Notes under the pieces: model-generated | Told to the model about the DNA's origin: nothing | Database searches by the model: none | What the model saw: only the letters and a program-made list of their open reading frames with translations | In this document: in pieces, positions 1 through 11,881 of the stretch | Layout: every line of letters starts with the position of its first letter | Numbering within the stretch: position 1 is the first letter of the stretch | NCBI GenBank assembly: GCA_018907035.1 | Contig: JACCIC010000039.1 | Span: forward strand, 1,006,001 to 1,070,000 | Direction of reading: 5' to 3' | DNA: 64,000 nt | DNA from: Sycobia sp. Sy_11 | Taxonomy: Eukaryota; Arthropoda; Insecta; Hymenoptera; Epichrysomallidae | Position numbers and translations under genes: made by a program

Positions 1-1055
1 CGTGTTAATTTATATTTCTGCACACTCGGATAGCGCATTATTAGAAAACAAAGAGGCCGACAATTCAGCGATGATGACAATGGCAGAGATATGATTTACA
101 ATTGTTAACCAGAGTTAATTCTAAGCACTATTGTAGCATTAAGCTGGAAAATCATCATTGATTAGCCACGAAGCGCTTTATCGTTACACGGAATCGCATT
201 GAAATTTTGCAAAGTAAAGTAAAATTACCGTTTTATTGTTAATATTAAGATTGTATCTATATTAAACAATTAGACTGACGCAATATAACAGATATCACTT
301 GCTTCTTGTCGAAATCATCAAGTATGAAAATTCTAAGAAAATCTAATTTTTTCAAAATAACCTAATGGAGAAAAGTCTTTTCCGTGTACATAAGCAAGCG
401 GGCTCGTTAGCCATGACGCTATGGGTGATATAATAAAAGAAGGCATTCGATCAGCCAACGAACTACATAGATTTATAGATTTTTTTTTATTTATTTATCT
501 ATTTTTTGGGTTTAAAGTATATAAATTTAACGCATTCGAGCTCTTTCATTCAATATAATTTTACAAGGAAAATAGTTTTGTCTAAAAATAACTCAACTCT
601 TGTCTCACTAACGATAGCAGTATCGGACTCAGGGCGAAATATGCAAACTCAATTATCCAAATTTAGTTTTGAACGGAAATAATTCTATTAAATATGTAAT
701 TCATTAAAGAATTTTGGTTTTTGCCTCGGTAATAAACGGTCCCTCGTGAATCATTCAGATTCTGTAATAACTAAATAGTTTATAGTTACATCGTAAACTT
801 CATTTATGCATTATATAGGGTATAATAAAATACATAATTAAATGTAATTAACAAGTTCACAAACCTCTCCTGCCCCAAGGCGGAATGTTGACCTACTGGC
901 AAATATTTAGCACGGTATAGAAACTTGAATTGGGAACAATAGATGCTTGTCGAAATTGAATATCAAATACCACAAGGTTCTCCTCTACAGCGTATCAGGG
1001 TATGTAATTTCATATATATATATATATATACATAGGAGCCAACCGAGTTGCAAAA

Positions 1056-1092
<37 letters not shown>

Positions 1093-1543
1093 TGCCAGCT
1101 CGAGTTGTAAGAGAGACGAAGAGGGATGCCGGCAACAGCCAAATTCCGTAAAATCAGCTCGACCATTTACGAGAGAAGGTTGGCTCGTTGAGATAATTAA
1201 GAATAAGTCACACTCTCCCATTCCCATTCCCCCAAGTCCTTCTGCGAAACGTACGAGACGAAGGACTGGAAAAGATTTTGATTTATTTTATATATATATA
1301 TATAAGGAGAGAAATGCATTAAAGAAGCATCTCAATGTTTTAGTAATTCGATCCGCACTTGGCAAAGCAAAATATCCCTTTTGGAAAATAATCATGTCTT
1401 GGGCAAAGAACATGCTTATCTAAATGATACGAAACATAAAACATTAAAATCATAAAATCGTAATAATATCCTAAAATCTTAACAACGATGCATTAGACCG
1501 TGAAAGCTTCGGTAATTTCTCAATTTGCGGTTTTTCGTTTCAG
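1..1543. other. Presumed intron upstream of the first Ig exon
   Basis: I see no supported exon here. The first 850 bases are AT-rich with no long open frame. A short (TA)n run lies at about 1012-1030 and a (TC)n run at 1060-1086, and the open frames around 950-1420 run straight through these repeats, so I treat them as artefacts. The stretch ends in a pyrimidine-rich acceptor (TTTTTCGTTTCAG) just before 1544. Since the following exon opens inside a codon and in the middle of an Ig domain, earlier coding exons must exist to the left of the window. Confidence 0.6.
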
Positions 1544-1690
1544 ACAATGGGCCGCCCCCGGTCGAGCAGAGCGACGACGGCTGGCTGAACTTCACCAAGA
1601 TCAGCCGTGAGGAGAGCGGCTGGTACAAGTGCTACACCCGACACATGCTCGGCATCTTCACGAGCATCGGCTACTTCCTCAACGTGCGCA
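1544..1690 (+). CDS. Internal exon: C-terminal half of an immunoglobulin-like domain
   Basis: The exon is 147 bp and opens after the acceptor TTTCAG with two bases of a split codon. It ends with one base before the donor GTGAGT, so it is a symmetric phase 1-1 exon, the usual arrangement for extracellular Ig modules. It encodes 48 whole residues. The motif EESGWYKCY (residues 22-30) is the F-strand D-x-G-x-Y-x-C signature of Ig folds, and Cys29 would be the second half of the domain disulfide. An NFT N-glycosylation sequon lies at residues 15-17, fitting an extracellular protein. The closing GYFLNVR is a typical G-strand. The matching B-strand Cys must be on an exon before the window. GC content is far above the flanking intron, and the other frames are not coherent. 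Likely role, from the fold only: a cell-surface or secreted adhesion or recognition protein. The exact family member is not recognised. Confidence 0.85.
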
Positions 1691-1871
1691 GTGAGTATAA
1701 TATAATGTAATCCCCGCCCTCCCCCCCTTCCATTGCTTAACCTCGACTCCAAGTGAGATTTCATTGGACGATAACGAGAATCCATTGCGTATGGGCCGTT
1801 TTATTTTCAAAATTTCCCGCTCGCATATAACGCTATCTCTCTCCTTCTCGTTCTCTCTCCCTGCCTCCTTC

Positions 1872-1875
<4 letters not shown>

Positions 1876-1923
<48 letters not shown>
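1876..1923. repeat. (TC)n microsatellite
   Basis: An uninterrupted 48-bp TC array, the first member of a CT / GA / CT series within the Ig-gene intron. Confidence 0.97.
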
Positions 1924-1926
<3 letters not shown>

Positions 1927-2080
1927 CGTTCACTCACTTTCTCCTTAGACCTACATCAAAGCATCTCGCCTTGAACCCTTTCGCCGTCCACTTTCTTTCA
2001 GCCGACCAACGGTGATGTGGGCAGGGGGGTCTATTTAGCAGTGCGTAACCTCTTATCAACAAAGACTTTATATAAGAAAC

Positions 2081-2090
2081 GAGAGAGGGT

Positions 2091-2150
<60 letters not shown>
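2081..2150. repeat. (GA)n microsatellite
   Basis: A 70-bp purine array, pure GA over 2102-2150. On the transcribed strand it is complementary to the TC arrays on either side (1876-1923 and 2389-2469). Confidence 0.97.
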
Positions 2151-2152
<2 letters not shown>

Positions 2153-2388
2153 AACAGACAAAGGAAGATGAGAGAAGAAAAATATCTCTATCGCACTTTC
2201 TCCCACGCTTCCTTTATCGCGATTTTATTTGTAGCCAAGTTTTTCAAAAATGCCTTCTAAAATGAGCGACTTAATTAACTTTTACATAAGTTACTCGAAA
2301 AAGGAGCTGCTATTCCTTCGATTCTTTTTATCCTCAATTTTCATACCTTGATTAACATCGTTTTTTGTGCGGTACGTTCTCTTTCCAT

Positions 2389-2401
2389 CTCTCTCTCTCT
2401 T

Positions 2402-2469
<68 letters not shown>
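2389..2469. repeat. (CT)n microsatellite, interrupted
   Basis: About 80 bp of CT repeat with a few T or A interruptions, followed to about 2523 by a decayed CT-rich tail. It is the third member of the alternating series. Confidence 0.95.
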
Positions 2470-5400
2470 ACCCTCTATCACTCTCTCACTCTCTCTTACT
2501 CCATCAGTCTCTCCCTCTCTCGTTCTTGACATCGTTGTTGACAGGGCCTTTATCGCTTTATATTTTAATAATTCTACCTTGAGGCCAATATAAAAACACT
2601 TTGTTCCGCAGAAAGCCAGCGAGATGAAGAAAAAGGGTCGATTATGAAACTATAGAAGTAGACAGAGACGTATGAAATCATTACGATTTTTCGACTCGCT
2701 ATCTTACTTTTGACAGCCAATTACACATATATTTTTGGTTTTTACGGTAAAGGATTTCGTGAAATGTACCTATTGTTTGATGGTTTGATCGATTTGCTTA
2801 ACCATTTAATACACTAGTCTCCTGTCTCGATTACACAAGAGGTTCCACGTTAACCAAATTGTATTGATCTTGAAATTATAATAATTCCAGCTGTATCAAT
2901 GTTACGCAAAACAATTCGTCTCTTTGAGTCGAATCTGAAACATCTGACATACACAATTAAGCTCATGGAAAGACAAATTCCGATCGCAAATGTATTATAA
3001 TATGTTTAAATGCATTCCAATTTTGGCGAAATCTTAATCTTGCAAATGAATTTGCAAAGTCAAACAATAACTCAGTTAAATGGTTTGAGGAATCTGAAAC
3101 GAAAATTACATGCCGAAAAATCTGCAAAATTTCTGTTACGAATACGACTTAGTATACTTGTTAACTGTACCTTGAAATATCAAGTCGAAAAATCACATTT
3201 TTAATTACAAAAACACAGGTTAAGCCTGGTATAATCATCTATTTCTCGCAATAGTAATATAAGCATTCAATTAATTTGAAGTATACGATATATTTATACC
3301 AATTTGCGTGAATCATAATTGGGGGGAGCTAATATTATTATAGGGGTGCTACCTAATTTCGGTACTTATTTACGTTTATTCTACATGTTTCGAGTAAATT
3401 TGTCGAACGCTGTAAAAAATAAAAGGGTTTTTTTAACAAATTTTCTCACCTAAAGCACCAGATAAAATTTGAAAAATTTTCATTTCCGCACGCTTGGACG
3501 AATCTACTCGAGATTTCCCGGCAATGTAAAATAAACGTACCCGATTTCGTGCGAGATAAGGACTCATGTTCCGGCATATTACACTTACTGAACATAATTA
3601 ATTATTTGTTTAGAGCCGCTCAATTAACCCGTAATAATCGGCACGGTAGTGCAAGACTCTGAATCATTCATTCGTTCCATGGCTACGTAACAGGCGAAAT
3701 AAGGAGGGTGGAGCAGTAGATCGAGCTAACACGTAGGATATATGGGCAGAGTCTCAGAACGAGGTCGAGCCACAGGGTGCGAGGAGGGCGAGTTGATAGG
3801 GGAGGGGGGGGCGCTTTATCCTATAAGTTATCTTCCAGCAGGTACAGCGGAGGCCGCGGAGAATAGGCGAGGTCGCCGAAGCACGGGCTAGGGACATTAA
3901 TCGATAAATCGTCGATACCCGTTTAATAGCTCCTGCCGCGCCGTTTAAACTGCGCGCCCGGATTAGTTTCCGGCCGAGTCCATGGATCTTCGACGCGCGC
4001 CGGATACGAACGGCGTGCGGCGTGACGTCGAGCGGCCCCGTTGGGAGGCGTCGACGCGGCTCCGTCGTTGGAAATCCGCGAGGCCTTGCGACAAATCGGG
4101 GACGCTACGTTGGCCGGGGTTCGGGGGGGGGGGTGGCGGCGGTTAACGCGCGACACCCTAGATCGACCAGCCACGGCTGTGCGTTCGAAATTTCAGGGGC
4201 GGTGGGGGCTGGTCGGACGTCGGATCCCGGGGGTTAAAGTACGCTCCGGCCCTCGGCCCCCGATGACTTAGGAGCGGGGCAGTGCGGGCTGCTCTCCCAG
4301 CGACGGACAGATTAAAGTGGGAATTATTCAGTATGGCGAGAGGAGGCCGGGCCGGCGGGGATACTTAGAATTACCAATCTTGATTAAGCAGGTGGCGCGT
4401 ATGATTTTACACGCGGGGTGGGGGAGAGTGGGGGCTGAAAGGGCGGACGACGCGACGATTAATCGAAGCGCGAACAACGAATGTAAAGCCGATGGGAATA
4501 ATACATGGGTAATGCAATCCGGTCTTCGGTGTTGATCGCCTTTGTAGTCCACTGGGGCGCGGCAACAGTCAGTCGCAATTTCGCGGTTGTCAGAGATCTG
4601 TGGAAGGTAGAAATGACTTTCTCTCAAGTATTCTCGTTCATGCAAGCATTTGAATCGAATAAATTTGCGCAGATCAGCATAATTCAGTTTTCACTTTCCA
4701 TATAACGAAAACGAATACTTTTGTTTCATTAATCGAAAAAAAAATCATTGTTACTGAAAAAGTACTCATGATAATGGACTACAGTTCCCGTTATTTTCAT
4801 TATATTCCATAATGGTCAATATTATTTTCACGATACAGAAATTTGTTATATAGTATTTCGAGGTTTGGTTCGATATGTTAACTATAGTAAATGGAAATTA
4901 CTTTAATAATTCAGAAAAAGACAATGTTGCTCGTAATTTAATTTACACGAACCGAATAGAATAATCTGTCTCTATAAATTTCAATTTTTATTTATGAAAC
5001 AATAGATCGTGATATTTATTAAATGTTTATATATTTAGTACGGGATATATTTTGTTCAATTTTGTGCAAAAAAATATCGATTTTTATACATGGACATGTT
5101 TAGTAAATTAAAATAACGACGGTTCCATTCTAAAACAAACAGACATTATTTAAAATATATTCCCATTGCAATATTCTCTGAATTTCTTTTGCGATAATAA
5201 TTCGTTTAAACAAGATTGTAAGACTATCGTTACATTAAAGTATTTGTATGTAAATTACTGTAGAATTGTGGTATTAAATTTTTCTGAAAAACTTTTTTCT
5301 TTAGATAGAACACCATCCCGCTAATCAGTGAGATATCAGATTTTATGGATATAAAAGAATTTCAGTGTAGAAACTTTACATATAGAATTAGATACAATCA

Positions 5401-5774
5401 ATCCGTGTTTTCAATTTTCATTTACGCGAAAGTAATTTCCTTTCCGAAGCGGCCCTTCTGTCAACTTGCAAACTTACGAAATAAAAACGCAACATATGCT
5501 GATAACGAAAATTTCCGAACTATTTTGTGGATAACTAGGGCGAGATGATAGATAAGGACGTTTCGAACTATCGGTTTGGCGTTTCCCCATAAGATCAGCC
5601 ATCAGGAGGGAGGAGCGACGGCGACCGCGCGGCAAGGCTTCGATAGGAAATTTGCAAATTTTCGTGATGGGGCGGTGGTAATTTCCGCTGGGCTAGGTGG
5701 CTTCCTCTCCCCTCCGCCTGACAAATGACTGTGGTTTCCAGCCCGTATTGACGTCAGCGCGTGTGCCAGCCAAC

Positions 5775-5782
5775 GAGAGAGT

Positions 5783-5823
<41 letters not shown>
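5775..5823. repeat. (GA)n microsatellite
   Basis: GA array, pure from 5787, with a short GT-interrupted start. It sits beside a moderately GC-rich patch in the intron. Confidence 0.95.
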
Positions 5824-5828
<5 letters not shown>

Positions 5829-6986
5829 GCTTATATGCCCCGCGAAATCTAATTCCAAGTGTGATTCTGTAATCGGACTTAGCGAGCGATGCCAACTTCT
5901 GGAGAGACGAGCTAACTCGTTAAATTAATCGCGTTATTTTATTGGCTTCCCGCGGAGATTCGAGGCGAAGTTTATTCATTTTCGTTCCCGTTTTCTAAAG
6001 CCTCGCCATTTCGCCGGAGAATAGGAAGTTACTACGGGTGAAAAATTGCTTTCCGTTCTAGTTATCAATTTTACTTTATAAACCGCTTTCGCCGGTAAAA
6101 ATAATATTGCATTATATTTGGATACGTGAATTCAAATTATACGCTAATAATGAAATGATGTATTTTTAACGATCCATCGGTAGCAAATTATACGGTTCAT
6201 GGCCTATTTCGTGTATTAGCAATATAGGGAACTGAAACCGATGTCGATGTAAAATTATAGTCATGTAACGCAACAGAACATTCGACCACAATAATTACCG
6301 ATATAACAGTTTGTTTAGGTGAAAGGTAAAAAATGATTATTCAACGAGATTTGGAATTAATAACCGTAAGATATTTTACCTTTATATTAGTGTCGTACTA
6401 TATTTTCAGGACAAAAAATCATCATAAAGTTATGACTTCAAGATTATCATGGTTTAATGTTAGCTTTCCGTATTTTCTTTGGAGCATTGTTAGAAAATAT
6501 ATATTATACTATTTAATTCTTTTATATTTTACTATTTGTTTTCCATTAGCATTTATTCAACATTTTTAATAAGGTGTGCTTTGAAATACTAAAAAATATT
6601 AAACGATATTTATATAGTTAATTACATCAGAACTGTCTTAAAAGTGGCAATTCGAAATGTCTGCTTATTTAGAAGTATTAAATTATGAAAAAATGAATTA
6701 CAAGACAGATTATATGTTCCTGTTTTTCTCAAAATAATTTTTTTATCTAAAAAGCTCTCCCGATGATAATTAGATCAAGTGCAGCCGAACCGAGGGGTTA
6801 CTAGCGATTGTAGATCTGTGAAATAATGAAATTAAACAATAGTAAATTAAAATAATCCGATTGCTGTATAGATCAGATTATCCAAAGTATACGAAATGTT
6901 TTTCACGCTATCCTTTACTCTTGTTGCAAAACGAGTTCTGCACGCATAACTTTGACCCGAGTCAGTAAAAGGAAACAAGAAGTAAC

Positions 6987-6994
<8 letters not shown>

Positions 6995-7041
<47 letters not shown>
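6995..7041. repeat. (AT)n microsatellite
   Basis: 47 bp of pure AT repeat at the left border of the CpG-rich patch that follows. Confidence 0.97.
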
Positions 7042-7045
<4 letters not shown>

Positions 7046-7590
7046 CACGTACGTTCTCGTTTTTATCCAGTCGTAAAACTTTATCCGCGATACGTGGAGC
7101 ATTGTTCCCGATAGTCCGACCTGTCGGCCGAGTTCGTTAACCATCGCAGCCATATAAGACCGGCTAGAATTTTAATTCTCGTCGAAGATCTCCACCCGCC
7201 CGCGCACCCTCCCTCTCCCTCTGGACACTGCCAGACGGGACCGAAAAAAACTCGCTCGCGCGAAATCGAGCTCGGCAACAGCTCCCGGCTGTTTCCGAGC
7301 GGGAAACGACGCGACGCGGGCTATAACCACGGCTCTCTCTCCACGAGAAGTTCGCGCTCGGGAGAAAGTTTGCGCGCCGCGAGCTTTCCTTCCCCCCTCC
7401 CCCATCGCCCCTATCCTAGCGCGAGTCGTACTTTTCCTTTGTATCTGGATCAGCTTAAGCGGGAGGCGGAGGAGGGTGGGGGGATGATTTCTCGTATCTA
7501 TAGAAGCGAACATATGCAACCATATATATCGCACAGTCGAATGGACGAGGAGAGCCAAAGACTTCTCTATTAACGACCCGGTGCTGCAAT

Positions 7591-7627
<37 letters not shown>

Positions 7628-7631
7628 AGAG
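7591..7631. repeat. (GA)n microsatellite
   Basis: GA array with one GG interruption, inside the CpG-rich patch. A CT-type array follows at 7875-7917. Confidence 0.95.
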
Positions 7632-7874
7632 GAATTGGTGGGGACGCCCCACTCCCGGGAATTTGGCACGTAACCGGAAGTGCGGATCGTTTCGGCGCGG
7701 ATAACGGGCGTGCTTACACACAGACGGACGCACCGCTGAAACGGTCATATTACGCGACTCTTTACGATCCCAGGGCCGGGTCGTCCTGTCGCGTAACTTT
7801 CCGCCGCCCTGGACGCGGACGGCGCCGCGCCGGTTCGATATCGCAACGCGCCGGCTGAAACGAGGGCGCGCTAC

Positions 7875-7917
7875 GCTCTCTCTCTCTCTCTCTCTCCCAC
7901 TCTCTCTCGCACTCTCA
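7875..7917. repeat. (CT)n microsatellite, interrupted
   Basis: CT array broken by CCCA and CGCA, in CpG-rich DNA. With the GA array at 7591-7631 it forms another oppositely oriented purine/pyrimidine pair. Confidence 0.9.
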
Positions 7918-9199
7918 TTAAGAGCCTCCGAGGCTCCCTTCGTTACGCCCCCCCCCGCCCCGGCTTCCTATATACACGCAGCCCTATAACCGTCGCTTTA
8001 TATTATCGGGCGTAACGCGGGCCGCTCGTTGTTTTTGCGCTCGGCGCGCGAGAGGCTTGTTACGGGGAGTGACGCGAGGAGCGCCACTCCGCGCAGCTGC
8101 ATATAGCCCAGATAAACGTGTACCTGGCTATCGTACGCGGGCTCTTGTTGCGCCAAAGCGAGGATAAAGCCAAACGAACGTTTCGTATATTAGTCCGTGA
8201 TAAGGATTTGAGGATTTCTACCGCCGCGACCGCGAATCTCGAAAGGTCTATGTGGATACGTGCGCAGCGACTTCATTGGGGCGATTTAGTTTATCTTCCC
8301 GATTACGTTCTCGGCTCTCAAGGGGCGACAGCTTGTATTGCGCGTTGGAAAAACTTTTCGGATTAATCATGGACTGTCAAATGAGGATTAGGACAAGTTC
8401 CGGCGGAATTTGGCAATTTTACAAACCAAGGGGTTACAAGGGATTAAAATCGATGGTAGAGAAAGGGTGCAAGGGAATTTCTGAAAATTTTTCACCGATC
8501 GATTTTACCGAGCGCGTTTAGCGGGTTGAGGATAAAATTTTGCAACGTTCTTTAAAATTCTTCTATTTCCCGTTGGATAGCTTCGTATCACTCATTGGGC
8601 TGTATGTGTAATATCCACGGATCACGTTCAATTTGATTTGTTTAAATTGAAGTTATAACGCAACGTTTTGACAACAAATTTCTTGAAATTACCGATATAA
8701 CAATACAACATCATGATTAAATATTATTTCTAATCAGTCTCAAATTGTAATAAATTATCAAGCTTATCGGTCCATATTTAAGAACCTATACGAAATTTTA
8801 TTTTATGCTATCATTTATTATTAATATTTTGTATAATATCGTCAGTTGGTCATGTGAAGTATTTAAATTGTACAAAGGAAGTGGAATATGGACCTTTGAT
8901 TATTCTACATATGTAGCTCAGTAAAACTACAGATATCTTAATACTCATTCTCATAGACTATTCAATATAGATTGTACAACTTATCACAGATGTATAAAGA
9001 TATTCTTTATAAACACAATAAACTAAGACTAGATATGCCTGTTGATAGAAACAGGGATACGTAAAGTTTCTATTTCCAATCCAAAACAATCTCCCCTTTC
9101 ATCTTCACCGTTAAATCGTTCGAACCTATCGGAAAAATCCACCTACAGCACCATCCGTAGCAACGCTCTTATTATAAACTGGCCTTCTTCCACGCGCAG

Positions 9200-9472
9200 A
9201 CGATCCGGAAATCGAGACGGAGGCCGAGGCGCTGAACGGCGAGGCAACGGACTCCCGCAAAATCGAGGTGCAGATCGGCGGCGCGGTCACCCTGGAGTGC
9301 GACGGCGGCTGCTGGGGCCACGGGCCCAACATGGACCCGGTCGGCGGGCCCGGGCCCCTCACCATCAGCAGGGTGGTCTACCCGGAGGCCGGGGAGTATC
9401 GCTGCGTCGCCCCGGACAGAAAGATGCAGGACACCTGGAGGGCGCAGCTGCCTTATCACGTCATTGTCACCG
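9200..9472 (+). CDS. Internal exon: compact immunoglobulin-like domain
   Basis: The exon is 273 bp, from acceptor CGCGCAG to donor GTAGGT, again symmetric phase 1-1. It is in register with exon 1544-1690: the split codon A + AC gives Asn. It encodes 90 whole residues. Residues 1-20 are an acidic linker (DPEIETEAEA...). The B-strand is GGAVTLEC with Cys33, and EAGEYRC with Cys68 is the F-strand signature. The end, LPYHVIVT, reads as a G-strand. Oddities: only 34 residues separate the two Cys, fewer than in most Ig domains. An extra Cys37 and a Trp directly after it replace the usual core Trp about a dozen residues downstream. The stretch between is Gly/Pro-rich. The exon is about two-thirds GC with mostly G/C third positions, like 1544-1690. 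Gene name not recognised; role inferred as extracellular binding or adhesion. Confidence 0.85.
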
Positions 9473-10901
9473 GTAGGTTATTATTAGTGCTATAAAAAAT
9501 ATTATTGCTTTATCAAAAATCTTATAGTTGTACAATATTGCCTGTATATTGCGCGCAGAAAAATTTCTACGAGTAATAGTCGTTGCATCCCGACGGGAAA
9601 TTCAATCGGGAATCGCCGTCGGATCGACTTTTGAATAAGATTCCGGTGAAATTCGAGTTGGATTATCCAACTGAGACAAAAACAAGGCTTAATCATCGGA
9701 ATCGGAGATAATTTTCGGGATGATGCAGAAAAATTTCTACATATAATTTATAACGCTTAGAAAAATTCAGGTTTTTAGCAATGTAGGGAAATTTGAGAAT
9801 CTATAAGCTTTCAGATGGATGGGTTAAATTTGTCCTTACTTATGATGAAACGCGGACCTCAAAATACCTTGGAATATCTCAATGGAAAAAACGCACTTAT
9901 TTCGGATAGGAAACTGTTGATAAGGTACCTGACTAGATGTTAGATAGAAAGTTACTCCTTGGTCTTATTTCATCTAACTTTGTAAGTCCATGACATGAAA
10001 TCTCACTAGATAAGGTACAGTCAAGAAAATCTGTAAAAATTCTAACGAGTAAGACATAAAATATTTTTTTATTTACAGTATTAAACATTAGAATATCGCC
10101 TGGAATGGACATATTGTTTATGATCGAGGATATCGGATTTCTATAGGGGTGATCTTATTTATTATTTTATAGTACATGAATAAAACTGAATTGAATAATT
10201 AATTTTAATCAATTAAGCGAAGTAAATCAAAGAAACAACAGGAAATTTATTTCAACTAAAGATCATACCTTTGCATAAAAAAATTTTATATAACTATTAT
10301 AGTTTATCAGTCTACATTACAGTGCTAAGAAAAGAAATATAATACGCGATTTAAAAAAATATAATATTCAAAATAATTTTAAATTCAAAAAAAATATAAT
10401 TAAAATAGGCCAAATGAATGCTTTCAATTTCTTTTATTTAATGAATTAAAAATTAATATCATAATGTACCTTGATGTAACATACCAACGACCTAAATTTA
10501 TTACATTCTAGTGTAGAAAGTTCCATTTCGTGTATAATAATTATTCAAAACTCGTAAGTATAAAATCAAAATTAATAGAAATAAGAAAATGATGAATTTA
10601 TTTATTTTCTTATAATATAAATAAATTAAATAAGCTAACTAGTTTTCAGGCAATTTTCTCAAATAATTAACAAAATTCTAATTATATTACAAACAGTATA
10701 ATGAAGGCAAAAAAAAAATCAAGAAAATTTTAAGGAAACAGATTTTCACATGTACTACTTCGATAAATAGATAGTTTCCATACATATCTCGAGGAAGAGA
10801 ATAAAAAATGTTTTACTATAAGTGTAGATGCTGAAGCACGAAAAAACTAAACTTCAGTTTACCCGTAAAATCTATAAAGCAGCCACTATGATTTCGCGAA
10901 A

Positions 10902-10903
<2 letters not shown>

Positions 10904-10962
<59 letters not shown>
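10904..10962. repeat. (AT)n microsatellite
   Basis: 59 bp of pure AT repeat, at the junction between an AT-rich stretch and the CpG-rich patch at 11030-11800. Confidence 0.97.
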
Positions 10963-10966
<4 letters not shown>

Positions 10967-11190
10967 GGTGTCTCTGTATGTGTGGCCAATAAACTGTAAG
11001 AAGGCCGCTGGTATTTTACTCGTTGGCCCTAAGAGAAGGTTGACGACGGGGGGCAGACGTTCACGCGCGCACGGCTTATAAGCGCCCCCGCCCATTGACG
11101 GGCGATCTTGGCCGCGCGACGAACGCGAAGCTTCCACGGCATAGAGCCATTATTGAGCAGCTTTCCGGTTTGCGCTCCGCACCTCTTTCT

Positions 11191-11231
11191 CCCCCCCCCC
11201 CCCGCCCCTCTCTCTCTCTCTCTCTCTCTCT
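11191..11231. repeat. Poly-C run followed by (CT)n
   Basis: C13 at 11191-11203, then a CT array at 11208-11231 with a decayed tail to about 11245. All-pyrimidine on the + strand, within a CpG-rich patch. Confidence 0.93.
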
Positions 11232-11828
11232 GCTCTCTCTTTCTCCATCGCCCTCGCCAGCGCTGTAACATTATTGCCGCCGAGTCAGCGGATAATTTAC
11301 AGGGGCGCAAAGTCGAATACACTAGTTCGCGCGCGAGCGCACGGTCACACACACGCATGCGCAAAGCACTCCCCCCCTCCCCCGCTTGACACGTCGAAAC
11401 GACATTCTCGTCTCGCAGCGGCTACCCGCTGCTCGCCTCCGGCGCCGCCTTCAACTCGTGCGAGAGAACGAGCCGCCGAGCCTGCCAAAAATCGAGGAAA
11501 TCGCGTTATACCGGCCGCGCGCGACCCGCGCTGTTTCGCTGGCTTTCGTCCGTCGGTCGGTCGATCGGTCGTATCCGCGGCGGCTGGGGATCGCGCTCGA
11601 GCTTTCCGCTGCGTTGGGCGCCGTTATGAATATTGCGAGACGGCCGCGCGGGGGAGGCGGGATTCGGCGGTGTTTGGGATATCCGTTTCGCCAGCCTCGG
11701 GATCTTTACGATCTAATTCGCTGAATCAGCAGCGGGACGTAATGGAACGCGCGTCGGGGATTTCTGTCCGGGGATTGGGGCGGGAGGGGCGGACGAGGAG
11801 GGCCGGGTGAGCTCTGGGCCGATCGCTT

Positions 11829-11830
<2 letters not shown>

Positions 11831-11880
<50 letters not shown>

Positions 11881-11881
11881 T
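11831..11881. repeat. Compound (AC)n(AT)n microsatellite
   Basis: AC array at 11831-11866 passing directly into AT at 11867-11881. Read on the other strand this is (AT)n(GT)n. Confidence 0.97.

Larger units (their letters stand above)
1691..9199 (+). other. Intron (about 7.5 kb) between the two Ig exons
   Basis: The intron runs from donor GTGAGT at 1691 to acceptor CGCGCAG ending at 9199. Contents by eye: a CT/GA/CT microsatellite series at 1876-2469; an AT-rich stretch with nothing recognised at 2540-3700; a GC-rich patch at 3740-4560; AT-rich DNA at 4700-5560; a GA array at 5775-5823; AT-rich DNA at 5930-6940 with no gene I can support; a (TA)n run at 6995-7041; a CpG-rich patch at 7080-8120 with GA and CT arrays; and AT-rich DNA at 8560-9180. 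The open frames in the GC-rich patches (for example 4041-4271 and 7172-7669) lack splice or domain support. Confidence 0.75.

Noticed and set aside
947..1423. 158-codon frame on the + strand
   Set aside because: It is kept open by the TA and TC microsatellites and reads as Tyr-Ile and Ser-Leu repeats.
4041..4271. 76-codon frame in the GC-rich patch of the Ig-gene intron
   Set aside because: Looks partly protein-like, but there is no acceptor/donor pair in phase with the flanking Ig exons and other frames are open across the same DNA.
6333..6569. 78-codon hydrophobic frame in AT-rich intron DNA
   Set aside because: Ile/Phe/Tyr-rich composition is expected from AT-rich sequence; no family match and it lies inside the Ig-gene intron.
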